Below are positions 24,631 to 33,676 of a stretch of 64,000 nucleotides of DNA, one piece after another. Made by a program: the position numbers and the translations under genes. The stretch covers positions 98,266 to 162,265 of the forward strand of contig NZ_HG005143.1 of the NCBI RefSeq assembly GCF_000455265.1, read 5' to 3'. Within the stretch, counting starts at the first letter, position 1, and every line of letters starts with the position of its first letter. The notes beneath the pieces are model-generated. The model saw only the letters and a list, made by a program, of their open reading frames with translations, made no database searches and had not been told where the DNA came from. The stretch is from Paenibacillus antibioticophila (lineage in GTDB: Bacteria; Bacillota; Bacilli; Paenibacillales; Paenibacillaceae).

Positions 24631-25566
24631 ATGAACGAACCCGTGCAAGACATCATCCGTTATCCAGCTTCACGTATTCTTGATGTGGCCAAGGCGCTGT
24701 CCGGAGACCTGCGCGTCCGGATTCTGGAGGCGCTTGGCGATAAATCGATGAGCGTCAGCCAGTTAGCGGAGGCACTTGGAGTGGCACAGCCAACCATTTC
24801 CATTAATGTGCAGACCCTGGAGCAGGCAGAGCTGGTCACATCCACGCAAGGCGCCAACAGAGAGAAAATCTGCTCTGTTACCTGCCGCTCGATCCAGCTT
24901 GAGCTTCCTGCCAAGCCGGGAGATGGCCTCCATGCTATTGAAGCCATCCACATGCCGATCGGCATGTATTCTCATTGCTCCGTCAGTCCGTCCTGCGGAA
25001 TGGCGGCGAAGGACGGAGCTGTGATCGGTTCGCAGGATGATCCGCGCGTATTCTATATGCCTGAGCGGATTGACGCATCCCTGCTGTGGTTTGCCGGTAC
25101 CGGATATATTGAATATTATTTCTCCAACCCGCTTCCTCCCGGTGTAGCGTTGGATGAGATCCGCATTCGGGCCGAGCTGTGTTCTGAGGCTCCAGCCTGC
25201 AATATGGAGTGGGCGTCCGACATTTCCCTTACGGTTAATGGCCACCATGCGGGAACCTGGACCTGTCCTTCCGACTTCGGCGACCGCAAGGGCAAGCTGA
25301 CACCGGAGCGCTGGAAGAGCGGTACGGAATACGGTATGCTGACTGAATGGCGCATTACGAACGACGGGAGCTTGGTGAACGGGTATACTGCGGCGGATAC
25401 TACGATTGATATGCTTCAGCTGTCCTTTAATCAGCCGATCGCGGTTCGTTTCGAGGTCAGGGAGGACGCCGTTAACAAGCACGGCCTGAACCTGTTCGGA
25501 AGCCATTTCGGGGATCATCCTCAGGATATCGTATTGGAGTTTATTCGACGTGCAGACCAGGAGTAG
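24631..25566 (+). CDS. Second ArsR-type regulator with the same C-terminal sensor-like domain
   Basis: This 311-residue paralogue of the 20614-21537 regulator starts with an ArsR-like winged helix (about 15-80: LSGDLRVRILEALGDKSM, LAEALGVAQPTISINVQTLEQAEL). The long beta-rich domain follows: MPIGMYSHC, PSCGMAA, GYIEYYF, ELCSEAP, SDISLTVNG, CPSDFGDRKGKLTPERW, HGLNLFGSHFGD. AAAAGGATGG lies about 7 bases before the ATG. It diverges from the large GH2 gene across a short region holding two palindromes, so it probably controls that gene and itself. The ligand is inferred to be a sugar because of the GH2-like domain. A metal role, as in classic ArsR proteins, is possible through the conserved Cys but less likely in this context. 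Confidence 0.82.
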   Translation: MNEPVQDIIRYPASRILDVAKALSGDLRVRILEALGDKSMSVSQLAEALGVAQPTISINVQTLEQAELVTSTQGANREKICSVTCRSIQLELPAKPGDGLHAIEAIHMPIGMYSHCSVSPSCGMAAKDGAVIGSQDDPRVFYMPERIDASLLWFAGTGYIEYYFSNPLPPGVALDEIRIRAELCSEAPACNMEWASDISLTVNGHHAGTWTCPSDFGDRKGKLTPERWKSGTEYGMLTEWRITNDGSLVNGYTAADTTIDMLQLSFNQPIAVRFEVREDAVNKHGLNLFGSHFGDHPQDIVLEFIRRADQE

Positions 25567-25671
25567 ATGAAACATTTTCTTCCTTCCTGCGTAGAATGAT
25601 CAGGTTGCATTTTTAGCCAAGGCTTATGAATCTGTCAGCTATGCTGTACATATAAGGGGAGGGATCATGGA

Positions 25672-26103
25672 ATGGATTCTGGTTTTGGCTCGTTCAGCTC
25701 TGGCCCGGGGGCAGGCTTTGATTTTATGTTCACACTTGTTCCTGTGCTGATCGGGATTGTATTTGTCATCATCATTATTTCTCTGATAGGCAGCGGAGTC
25801 CGATATGCGAAAAATGCCTCGTCGCCTAAAAACACCCATTACGCCCGGATCGTCTCGAAGCGTATGGATGTCAAGAACACCTCGCATAGTCATGGCAATG
25901 ACAACATGATGCACAGCACCTCGTCGCGTACGTACTATTACATCACGCTGGAATTCGATAACGGGCACCGTCAAGAATACCTGGATGTGAAAAATCTGTA
26001 CGGCTTGGTCGCGGAGGGGGATGAAGGGTACGCCGCTGTTCAAGGGGACTGGATCGTCGCCTTCGAGCGGAATGTCAATCAGGGACAGAGCTCTTTCCGA
26101 TAA
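25672..26103 (+). CDS. Small membrane protein, DUF2500-like
   Basis: This 143-residue protein has one strong membrane helix at about 20-43 (LVPVLIGIVFVIIIISLIG) and a C-terminal domain with KNTHYARIVSKRMDVKN, TYYYITLEFDNGHRQEY and VAEGDEGYAAVQGDWIVAFER. This fits the DUF2500 family, whose function is unknown. The ATG at 25672 is 8 bases after GGGGAGGG; another ATG at 25666 is in a different frame and closer to the site. A strong terminator follows at 26148. Flanking genes give no functional hint. Confidence 0.85.
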   Translation: MDSGFGSFSSGPGAGFDFMFTLVPVLIGIVFVIIIISLIGSGVRYAKNASSPKNTHYARIVSKRMDVKNTSHSHGNDNMMHSTSSRTYYYITLEFDNGHRQEYLDVKNLYGLVAEGDEGYAAVQGDWIVAFERNVNQGQSSFR

Positions 26104-26147
26104 TCGGTTCATGAAGGCGGGGCTGTCCTATAAGGCCACAAAATGAT

Positions 26148-26180
26148 AACCACCCGTTAGGCGGGTGGTTATTTGTTTTT
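26148..26180 (+). terminator. Terminator of the DUF2500-like gene
   Basis: AACCACCCG / CGGGTGGTT stem (26148-26170) followed by ATTTGTTTTT. Confidence 0.85.
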
Positions 26181-26221
26181 GGGGTATAACCCCTTGTTGC
26201 CAAACTCGGACCTGCTAACGC

Positions 26222-26404
26222 TAACGGACATTTTGAACCATTAGCCGACTTTTTCGCATATTTTTGGAGGGTAACGGACATTTTCGGCATTTAGGACGCT
26301 CAAACGGCTCTGATTCACGCAACTCACCTATCTAAGCAGCCAAAATGTTCGTTACATTTCTGGATTCATCAATAGTAGCCTTTAAGGAGACGTAATGTCC
26401 GTTA
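26222..26404. repeat. Intergenic cluster of TAACGGACATTTT elements in both orientations
   Basis: TAACGGACATTTT occurs at 26222-26234 and again at 26272-26284. Inverted, diverged copies follow at 26342-26354 (AAAATGTTCGTTA) and 26393-26404 (TAATGTCCGTTA), so the cluster is roughly palindromic. The 490-base gap between 26104 and 26597 otherwise shows only the terminator and no convincing gene. Confidence 0.65.
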
Positions 26405-26597
26405 GACCAAGCATTTCCCCTCTGAGCAAATGTATCGATTGCGCTGCTTGCATGCTGTCTGCAAGGTGTTCCGCCTAACAGTAGCGTTGCCCTATTTCAA
26501 CTACTTGGGGTTGACAAACATTAGCTGGTTTTCATAGCCTTGAGGAGAGGGTGCCCCTCATATCTGCTACTGCTTTCGGGACACCCCAGCTTTAGGC

Positions 26598-27479
26598 TTA
26601 GTTAAGGGGCAGACCAAGCCGTTTGGCATAATTGCCCCAATGAGGTCGTTGACCGTCCACATCGGTAAATCCATACTCGTCCGATAAATCCCAGCTGGTC
26701 AATGCTCTTCCTGCCTTCTCCCGCACCAAAGGATCTGCGGCAAGCGCCGCCACGGCACGGCCGACGAGAAAAGGGGTCTCGGAGGCAATAAAGTGAGGCT
26801 CCTGCTTGGCAGCCTCCTGCCAGTTGTTCTCCGTAACTCCGAAGTAATCGAGCATCTGCTCTGAACGGAGAAAACCCGGCGTGACCGCGAGCGCCGTTAC
26901 TCCATGGGGACCTAATTCCTCTGCCATAGCCTTTGCAAGGTGGATCGGAGATATTTTAGCCAGACTATAATATAGGTTCCCTCTGTAGTTGTAAGTCGAT
27001 CCATCTGTAATTTCGATTAGCAGACCTTCACGCCTTCTAATCATGAGCGGAGCTGCATAATAGCTGGTGATCAGATGAGCATGGACAGCCCGCTCCTGCA
27101 TAAGCAGCCCGTCCTGCAGCGGTTGTTCCCAGAAAGGTGTATCCCAATGCGTCAGATGTTCACCGCCCCAAATGTCGTTCACCAGTACGTCCAACCTGCC
27201 TTCTTGCTCCTGATTCACACGCTCAAACAGTGCCTCTACTTCCGTTTCCAAAGTATGATCTGTTCGATCAGCAATCCCCGTACCTCCCCGCGCTGTAACC
27301 ATTTCTGCCGTATCCTCAATCGTCTCGCTCCGATTTAAATCCGAAGCACTTCCACGAACGCTCCGCCCAGTGCAGTATACGGTGGCTCCGGCTGCGCCAA
27401 GCTCAATAGCGATGGCCCTGCCTGCCCCTCGGGTTGCTCCTGCAACAACAGCCACTTTTCCCTTTAACGGTTGCTCCAA
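26598..27479 (-). CDS. Short-chain dehydrogenase/reductase
   Basis: The 293-residue Rossmann-fold oxidoreductase has the cofactor motif AGATRGAGRAIA near the N-terminus. The Arg after TG in YCTGRSVRG suggests NADP preference. The active-site Tyr-x-x-x-Lys is in YYSLAK, with Ser/Thr in DGSTYNY. It starts with TTG at 27479, supported by AGGAGG 8 bases upstream; no ATG fits. It diverges from a WYL-domain regulator, a common pairing in which the regulator controls the SDR gene. The substrate is unknown. Confidence 0.88.
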   Translation of the reverse strand: MEQPLKGKVAVVAGATRGAGRAIAIELGAAGATVYCTGRSVRGSASDLNRSETIEDTAEMVTARGGTGIADRTDHTLETEVEALFERVNQEQEGRLDVLVNDIWGGEHLTHWDTPFWEQPLQDGLLMQERAVHAHLITSYYAAPLMIRRREGLLIEITDGSTYNYRGNLYYSLAKISPIHLAKAMAEELGPHGVTALAVTPGFLRSEQMLDYFGVTENNWQEAAKQEPHFIASETPFLVGRAVAALAADPLVREKAGRALTSWDLSDEYGFTDVDGQRPHWGNYAKRLGLPLN

Positions 27480-27604
27480 ATCCTGTTCCTCCTCAGCAAA
27501 TAAGATTATTGTTCCTGATCCTCAGTTTATCCTGTAAATAAGACATCCTATGTCTTATAAAGAATGATAAAATGCAAGTGAGATGATCGAAAGGGGATAT
27601 AGAC

Positions 27605-28594
27605 ATGCGTGCTGACCGTCTGCTAAGTATTATGCTGCTTCTCCAGAATGGCGGAAAATTGACCACCCGGGCACTGGCAGCCAAGCTGGAGGTGTCGGAA
27701 AGAACGATCACCCGGGATATGGATGCCTTAAGCGCTGCAGGCATTCCCATCTATGCCGAGCGAGGCCCTCTGGGGGGCTGGCGGCTCACGGAGTCTTACC
27801 GGACAACCTTGACCGGGCTGGGCAAAGAAGAGCTCCTCGCCTTACTGGTCAATAGTCAGAGCAAGCTGCTTCATGACCTTGGCATCCTGAAGACACATCA
27901 GGAAGCGGCCTATCAGAAAATTGTGGCTTCTTCTCCCGCTCCTTTAAAGCAATATATAGATACCCTGCAGGAGCGGATCCATATCGATGGAGCTCCCTGG
28001 CACACGCAAGAGGAGCGTTTTCCCTATTTAAGCCAGCTTCAAGAGGCCATTTGGACACAGCGAAAGATCGAAATGAGCTATAGAAAGACCGACGGAAGCG
28101 TCAATGAACGAATTGTCCAGCCGATTGGTCTGGTCGCCAAGGGGAGTGTGTGGTATCTCGTTGCAATGGATGGACAGGAAAAAGCCACCAATGACGATAC
28201 CATGCGCAGCTTCCGCATCTCCCGTATTCTCGATGTGCAACGATTGGAAGAGGGCTTTGAGCGGCCGGAGAACTTTTCATTGGCCCAATACTGGGAACGA
28301 TCCACCACCGAGTTTAAGGCCAGTCTTCCCTCCTTTCCCGCCTGTATTTGCATCACTAAACAGCGGTTGACCCGCTTGAGCAGGAACCGCTATGTCAAAG
28401 TAATTCAAACTTTCTCATTACAGGAACAGATGGAAGGTTGGGTCACCGCGGAAATCCAGTTCGACACGCTGGAATCAGCCCGCGAACTGCTGCTTGGGTG
28501 CGGCAGAGAAGCCAGGGTCATCAGCCCGCAGGAGCTCGCCGAAGCGGTGCAGGCTGAAGCCAAGGCAATAGAGGAGCTATACAACGATAAATAA
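27605..28594 (+). CDS. WYL-domain transcriptional regulator (YafY-like)
   Basis: The 329-residue protein has an N-terminal helix-turn-helix (MRADRLLSIMLLL, LAAKLEVSERTITRDMDAL) followed by PIYAERGPLGGWRL and a WYL domain (about 140-225; IEMSYRKTDGSVNERIVQPIG, WYLVAMDG, FRISRI), then a WYL C-terminal extension. WYL domains bind nucleic acids or other ligands and tune DNA binding. The start has AAAGGGG 8 bases upstream. It is divergent from the SDR gene and ends only 3 bases from the convergent TVP38-type gene. Confidence 0.92.
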   Translation: MRADRLLSIMLLLQNGGKLTTRALAAKLEVSERTITRDMDALSAAGIPIYAERGPLGGWRLTESYRTTLTGLGKEELLALLVNSQSKLLHDLGILKTHQEAAYQKIVASSPAPLKQYIDTLQERIHIDGAPWHTQEERFPYLSQLQEAIWTQRKIEMSYRKTDGSVNERIVQPIGLVAKGSVWYLVAMDGQEKATNDDTMRSFRISRILDVQRLEEGFERPENFSLAQYWERSTTEFKASLPSFPACICITKQRLTRLSRNRYVKVIQTFSLQEQMEGWVTAEIQFDTLESARELLLGCGREARVISPQELAEAVQAEAKAIEELYNDK

Positions 28595-28597
28595 AGA

Positions 28598-29230
28598 TTA
28601 AATCTCGATCTCGGTATCCGGGGCAAGAGGTGCAGATGCTGCAAAATAGGCCTGCAATCTACGATTCATCCAGATGGAAGCGCCAATAAAGAGGACAACC
28701 CCCGCCAGCTTCAGCGGCTGCTCCATAAAATCGGTCATATTCGTTCCGATATACGAAACACAAAAGACCATAACGGCCTTGCCAAGCGCAACTGCCACTG
28801 CAAAGGACGTTATCTGCATTCGAGTCAGCCCCGCCGCCATATTCACCAGCACGAACGGCCCAACAGGCAGCATGCTGAGAAGAAAGACGAAATTAAATCC
28901 GTTCTTTTGCGCCCAGTTCATCAGCTTCCGAACCTTTGGCTTATTAGCCCACCGCTGCATATATGGCGTCCCCGCCGCCCAGCGGAAGAACAGAAATGTA
29001 ATCAGGCAGCCTGACACCAGGCCGATCCACGAATACAAAAAGCCGGCCCACATTCCGTAGATCGCGGCATTCGCACCGACAATCACTAGCGTCGGCAGCG
29101 GAGGAATAAAAGACTTCATAAAAGTTAACAGAATCCCCGGGAGCGGGCCCAAGGATCTGAAGGATTCAAGAAAGGCTTCCAGTTGCTGTTCCGTAAAATA
29201 ATCCATCAGGCCAAGTTCTGTGCCTAACAT
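28598..29230 (-). CDS. TVP38/TMEM64 (DedA-like, VTT domain) membrane protein
   Basis: The 210-residue protein has five to six hydrophobic segments and family features: FMKSFIPPLPTLVIVGANAA, GCLITFLFFRWAAG and the LLSMLPVGPFVLVNMAAGL segment. VTT-domain proteins are proposed lipid flippases or transporters; the bacterial role of this subgroup is unsettled. Its stop lies 3 bases from the WYL gene stop, with no terminator between the convergent genes, so the 3' ends of the transcripts should overlap. Confidence 0.9.
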   Translation of the reverse strand: MLGTELGLMDYFTEQQLEAFLESFRSLGPLPGILLTFMKSFIPPLPTLVIVGANAAIYGMWAGFLYSWIGLVSGCLITFLFFRWAAGTPYMQRWANKPKVRKLMNWAQKNGFNFVFLLSMLPVGPFVLVNMAAGLTRMQITSFAVAVALGKAVMVFCVSYIGTNMTDFMEQPLKLAGVVLFIGASIWMNRRLQAYFAASAPLAPDTEIEI

Positions 29231-29622
29231 CGCTTCACACCTCTCTGCACAGGGTCACACAATTATACTATAGAAATCCTGTGTTCCCAGCCAGCAATAT
29301 CAACAAAGTTGGGAAGGAAATGAAATTTCCGCCGCATTACAATTTATATTTTAACCTCACAGTATTTAGTTCTGCTACTACTCTCCCCCTATTAATCCTA
29401 TCGATTTTCACTCAATGAATGATAAAAATATCACACTTTATATTGTATTCTCTAAAATTTCGACATAAAATGACGATATATATTAACGCGAATGATACTT
29501 ACGCCCTATTTATGATTCCTTTTTATTCCAATTTTGTCGAATGATATATCTTTGAAAATTCCGATCAATAATTTCATATTGATCTTTATATATACATATG
29601 AATTGATAAAAGGAGCCCACCA
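29231..29622. other. AT-rich intergenic region with no gene
   Basis: About 390 bases of very AT-rich DNA precede the surface-protein gene. No frame has a ribosome site and family features. It ends in AAAAGGAG 10 bases before the ATG at 29623. It probably holds the promoter and a long leader of that gene; I could not single out the promoter. Confidence 0.5.
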
Positions 29623-32343
29623 ATGACCAAAAGAGCAAAGTCAAAAATACTTGCCGCACTACTATCCTCCTCAGTTCTTCTTTTTTCAGTCATGCCTATT
29701 CCTTGGGTTCCTTCCGCTCATGCAGCTGGAACCTTTAAGGAAGCAACGTCGGCTGCGGAACTCGTTAATGCATTAATTGCGCCAGATGCCGGGATTACGA
29801 TCATAGGGGCTCCCGATTTTAAAGGAAGCTTGACGGCCGCCTCCACCTATTCTAGTCTTGACCTGGGTTCAATGGATGGGGTCTCCTATTCCTTGCCAGC
29901 CGGGATTCTTGTCACTACTGGGGATGGAACCCCTCCGGAGAGCAATACAATGAATAATTATGGAATAGACCTTTCTTTGAGTGGTGATGCAGACGTAGAA
30001 GCTTTTGCAGGAGTATCCAATTCAAAAGATGCCTTTTCCCTAGAGTTTACGTTCACTGTACCTGAAGGTTACCCCGCCATTCAAATGGCGTTCATGTTCG
30101 GTTCTGACGAATACCCCGAATATTTGAATGATGTCGTTGATGGAGCGGCGATCATTGTTGATGGGGTCAATTACGCAAAATTTGCTGGGGACATTCCTCT
30201 TAAAGTAGTAAGTGAAGCTGAAATGTTGCCTAACAATGGACTTAACATTGAATATGACGGTATTTCCATGCCTAAAAAAATTAACGCTCTACTGGACAGT
30301 ACGCGAACAGAACACACTATAAAAATTGTTATTGCTGATACAACCGATGGTGCCTACGACACAGGCCTATTCCTCTCCACTTTGAAGCCAAGCAAGGCAA
30401 CGACCGGCGGAATCGGTGAAGAAACTCCGGTTCTTAGTGATGTTGCCACAGTCACCTCGGATACTTATACCGTTAGCAAGAACGGGACAAGCCAGGAAGC
30501 CATTACAGGCATCCCCGCAGGCACAACAAAAGAAGCCTTGCTGGCTGGCTTAAGCAAAGACGAAGAGCACCAGACCTGGAACACGGACGATCTGTCCGAT
30601 CCAATTGAAACTGGCGATACCCTAATCGTCACAGCTCAAGATGGAGTTACCGTCGTGACTTATACCTTGAGCCTCAAAACCTCAGCGAGTCTAAGCAACA
30701 TCGCTACCGTAACTTCCGACACTTATCAAGTAAGCACGAGCGGGCCAAGTGAAGGTAAGATTACCGGAATCCCCTCCGGTACAACAAAGGAACAATTGCT
30801 GGCTGGCTTGACCAAAGGTGAAGAGCATCAAACCTGGAACACCGACGGACTTTCCGATCCTGTCAAAACCGGCGATACTCTGATTGTGACGGCGGAGGAT
30901 GGAGTAACTGTATTTACTTACACGATTGTATTGAATTCCTCATCCAATACGGACCCGGGAAATACGGATTCCGGCTCGAGCCCCGGTTCGGGTTCAACTA
31001 CAACTCCGCGATTACCGGGAAGCTCAACCGGTTCCCAAGATCAAAATAAAGGGACAATTGTTCTCGTTAATGGAGAAAGAAAAGAGGCCGGCAAGGAAAC
31101 GGCAACCGTACAAAACGGAGTGAAATCCGTGGAAGTCCTGCTGAATTCCGATGCAATCGCTGCAAAGATTGAAGAGGTTCTGAATAACGAGAAGGAGACC
31201 GGCGTTACCGGCGAACATATCGTCGAGGTCCTCGTGTCTTCAGAGGATCCTGACCGCTTAAGCTTGATTTTGGACGGAGATATTGTAGACAATATGACGA
31301 AACATCAATTCGATCTCTCCGTGAACGCAGGAAATGTGAAGTATATCATTCCAGCTGAAGAAATTTCCGCCACAGCAGTCATGCATGGTCTTGGCATGAA
31401 CGGCGGCAACATCAAGAGCTACTCTATTGATTTGAAAATAAACAAGGCCGATGCATCGATTATTGAACGGATGCAAGGCCAGGCAAGCAGAAATGGGCAG
31501 CAGCTTCTTTCCATTCCAACAGAATTCGATATTGTTGCAACGGTAACGTTGGACTCCGGAGAGGTTAAAGAGGTATCCCTGAACAAATTTGCACAATATG
31601 TTCAAAGAGTCATGGAGATTCCCTCCACCATCGACCCTAACAAAATTACGACGGGGATTGTGTTCAATAAAGACGGCACCTTTTCCCATATACCAACCGA
31701 AGTTTTCAAACAAAATATTTTATACTATGCCAAGCTCAATTCCATGACCAATTCCGCCTATGCGGTCATTTGGAATCCGTTAGAAGTTGAATCTGTCGAG
31801 AAGCATTGGTCCAAAACCGCGGTTAATGATATGGCATCCCGTCTGGTCGTTAAAAATCCGGAAACCTTTACCCCGGACGATGCGATTACAAGGGGAGAAT
31901 TCGCCGAATATATCACTAAGGCGCTGGGCTTATTCCGCACAGATGTAGCAAATACCCGCCTCTACAGTGATGTAACGGAAGCGGGAGACCTGGCTGATGC
32001 AGCTACAATTGCAACCGCATATGGGATTATTACCGGATACCCGGATGGAACCTTCCGTCCGAACGGGAACATTAGCAGGGAAGAAGCAATGACCATGTAT
32101 GCCCGGGCGATGGATGTCATCCAGCTGCAAGAGGGCAACGGTACGCAAATGTCTGCGTTTAAAGATGCAGACCAGGTAGCCGGTTGGGCATATGCATCTG
32201 TGAAAAAGACAGTCAGTGCGGACATTTTCAACGGACGTACCTTAACCACCCTCGCTCCGAAGGGAACTCTTTCCTTCGCGGAAGCGGCAACGGCTGTAAG
32301 GAATCTTCTTCTTGCCTCCAAGCTGATCAATGATTCCTTATAA
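29623..32343 (+). CDS. Surface protein with choice-of-anchor-L domain and S-layer homology domains
   Basis: This 906-residue secreted protein has a signal peptide cleaved near VPSAHAAG (about residue 35) and a choice-of-anchor-L-type beta domain (about 40-265; AGILVTTGDG, FMFGSDEYPEYLNDVVDGAAI). Two tandem repeats of about 75 residues follow (about 270-440, each with VTSDTY, GTTKE.LLAGL, EEHQTWNTD.LSDP and TGDTLIVTA.DGVTV.TYT). After a G/S/P/T/D-rich linker (about 445-475) there is a domain found with such proteins. SLH-type modules close the protein: ITRGEFAEYITKALGL, YGIITGYPDGTFRPNGNISREE, and a degenerate third. SLH modules tether proteins to secondary cell-wall polymer. The role may be adhesion or wall structure. 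Confidence 0.88.
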   Translation: MTKRAKSKILAALLSSSVLLFSVMPIPWVPSAHAAGTFKEATSAAELVNALIAPDAGITIIGAPDFKGSLTAASTYSSLDLGSMDGVSYSLPAGILVTTGDGTPPESNTMNNYGIDLSLSGDADVEAFAGVSNSKDAFSLEFTFTVPEGYPAIQMAFMFGSDEYPEYLNDVVDGAAIIVDGVNYAKFAGDIPLKVVSEAEMLPNNGLNIEYDGISMPKKINALLDSTRTEHTIKIVIADTTDGAYDTGLFLSTLKPSKATTGGIGEETPVLSDVATVTSDTYTVSKNGTSQEAITGIPAGTTKEALLAGLSKDEEHQTWNTDDLSDPIETGDTLIVTAQDGVTVVTYTLSLKTSASLSNIATVTSDTYQVSTSGPSEGKITGIPSGTTKEQLLAGLTKGEEHQTWNTDGLSDPVKTGDTLIVTAEDGVTVFTYTIVLNSSSNTDPGNTDSGSSPGSGSTTTPRLPGSSTGSQDQNKGTIVLVNGERKEAGKETATVQNGVKSVEVLLNSDAIAAKIEEVLNNEKETGVTGEHIVEVLVSSEDPDRLSLILDGDIVDNMTKHQFDLSVNAGNVKYIIPAEEISATAVMHGLGMNGGNIKSYSIDLKINKADASIIERMQGQASRNGQQLLSIPTEFDIVATVTLDSGEVKEVSLNKFAQYVQRVMEIPSTIDPNKITTGIVFNKDGTFSHIPTEVFKQNILYYAKLNSMTNSAYAVIWNPLEVESVEKHWSKTAVNDMASRLVVKNPETFTPDDAITRGEFAEYITKALGLFRTDVANTRLYSDVTEAGDLADAATIATAYGIITGYPDGTFRPNGNISREEAMTMYARAMDVIQLQEGNGTQMSAFKDADQVAGWAYASVKKTVSADIFNGRTLTTLAPKGTLSFAEAATAVRNLLLASKLINDSL

Positions 32344-32365
32344 GCAATAACTCTCACCAAACAAC

Positions 32366-32416
32366 AAGAGGCTCTTCTCGGCAACCATTCGGTTCCCGGA
32401 AAGAGCCTCTTTAATT
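32366..32416. terminator. Bidirectional terminator between convergent genes
   Basis: AAGAGGCTCTT (32366-32376) pairs with AAGAGCCTCTT (32401-32411). T-rich tails exist on both strands (TTTAATTT on plus, TTGTTGTTT on minus). Confidence 0.8.
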
Positions 32417-33648
32417 TACAGATTAGCCTGCTCTACTTTCTTCGGCGCATCCAGCGGCACTTGTATTCCCTGCAACGATTTCGCTCTTAGGGAGAGCACG
32501 AAGCAGAGGATCAATACAATGGCAGCCGCCACGTACGGATAATTGACATCAAGGTCAAACAAGGCCCCTGCGACGATCGGTCCCGCAATATTCCCCAAGC
32601 TCGTATAGGCCGAGTTGAGGCCTGCGACATACCCTTGCTGATCGCCGGCCATTTTGGATAATTGGGTACCAACCGCCGGACGAAGAATATCGATCGAGAG
32701 AAATACAATAAAGGTAACGGCAACGATCAGCCAGTAGCTGGATACGAACAGAGTCAGTGTAACGAACAAGCCGGCAATGAGCAGACAGATCGCGATCACC
32801 CGTCTTTCGCCAAACCGATTCAGGATCCATCCGAAGATCGTCAACTGCACTACCGCGCCCGCAATTGACCCGAAGGTAATAATGAAGGCAATATCTGTTG
32901 GCGTAAATCCAAACTTATGATCCACGAACAATCCGAATACCGTCTCATAGTTGGCTAATCCGAATGCCAGCACAAAGACAATAATCAAGTTGAAGAAGTA
33001 GCGCTCCTTGCCCGAGTTCAGCAGTTGAGTCAGCAGGCTCTGCTTCTTGGCCACAACTGCTCCGGCAGACGCCCGTTGTTCTGCTGTACGGGATTCCGGC
33101 AAAATAAATAGAGTAATGACTGCCGCGACAGCCCCGGCAACCGCAGCTGCAAAGAACGGCACGCGAATGCCGAATTCCGCCAGATAGCCCCCGATTCCCG
33201 GTCCAATAATAAAGCCTGTCGTAATCGCTGCATTGATCAGCCCCATGCCCTTGGCTCGTTCCTCATTGGTGGTTACATCAGCGGCATATGCCATAACGGC
33301 TGGCATAATCAAAGCGGCCCCCACGCCTCCCAGCATTCTTGCCAGGAAGAGCAATACCGGTGAAACGGCAATCCCGAATATCCATTCCGAGAGCGCGAAT
33401 ACGATCATACCGGCAACAATGATTTTCTTGCGCCCGAGGGAGTCGGATAATCTGCCGGCATAGGGGGAGAACAGTAATTGAGTCAGGGAAAAGGCAGCGA
33501 CCAGCAGACCAACCGTACTCCCTGTAATGTGAAGCTCATTCATATACGTCGGCATAATCGGAACAACCAGACCAATTCCTGTGAATACTAAAAAAATATT
33601 CAACATCAGCAGGAGCATCGTACCCCTGTTTCTTAATAATAATGACAT
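32416..33648 (-). CDS. Major facilitator superfamily transporter, drug-efflux type
   Basis: This 410-residue protein has 12 predicted membrane segments and the MFS motif AGRLSDSLGRKK between segments 2 and 3, with GPGIGGYLAEFG in segment 5 as in drug:H+ antiporters of the 12-TM group. It follows a TetR-family gene by 28 bases on the same strand, which supports an efflux pump regulated by its own repressor. The substrate cannot be told from sequence. Confidence 0.92.
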   Translation of the reverse strand: MSLLLRNRGTMLLLMLNIFLVFTGIGLVVPIMPTYMNELHITGSTVGLLVAAFSLTQLLFSPYAGRLSDSLGRKKIIVAGMIVFALSEWIFGIAVSPVLLFLARMLGGVGAALIMPAVMAYAADVTTNEERAKGMGLINAAITTGFIIGPGIGGYLAEFGIRVPFFAAAVAGAVAAVITLFILPESRTAEQRASAGAVVAKKQSLLTQLLNSGKERYFFNLIIVFVLAFGLANYETVFGLFVDHKFGFTPTDIAFIITFGSIAGAVVQLTIFGWILNRFGERRVIAICLLIAGLFVTLTLFVSSYWLIVAVTFIVFLSIDILRPAVGTQLSKMAGDQQGYVAGLNSAYTSLGNIAGPIVAGALFDLDVNYPYVAAAIVLILCFVLSLRAKSLQGIQVPLDAPKKVEQANL

Positions 33649-33676
33649 AAAAATCCTCCTCGATTCTGTAAACCAA

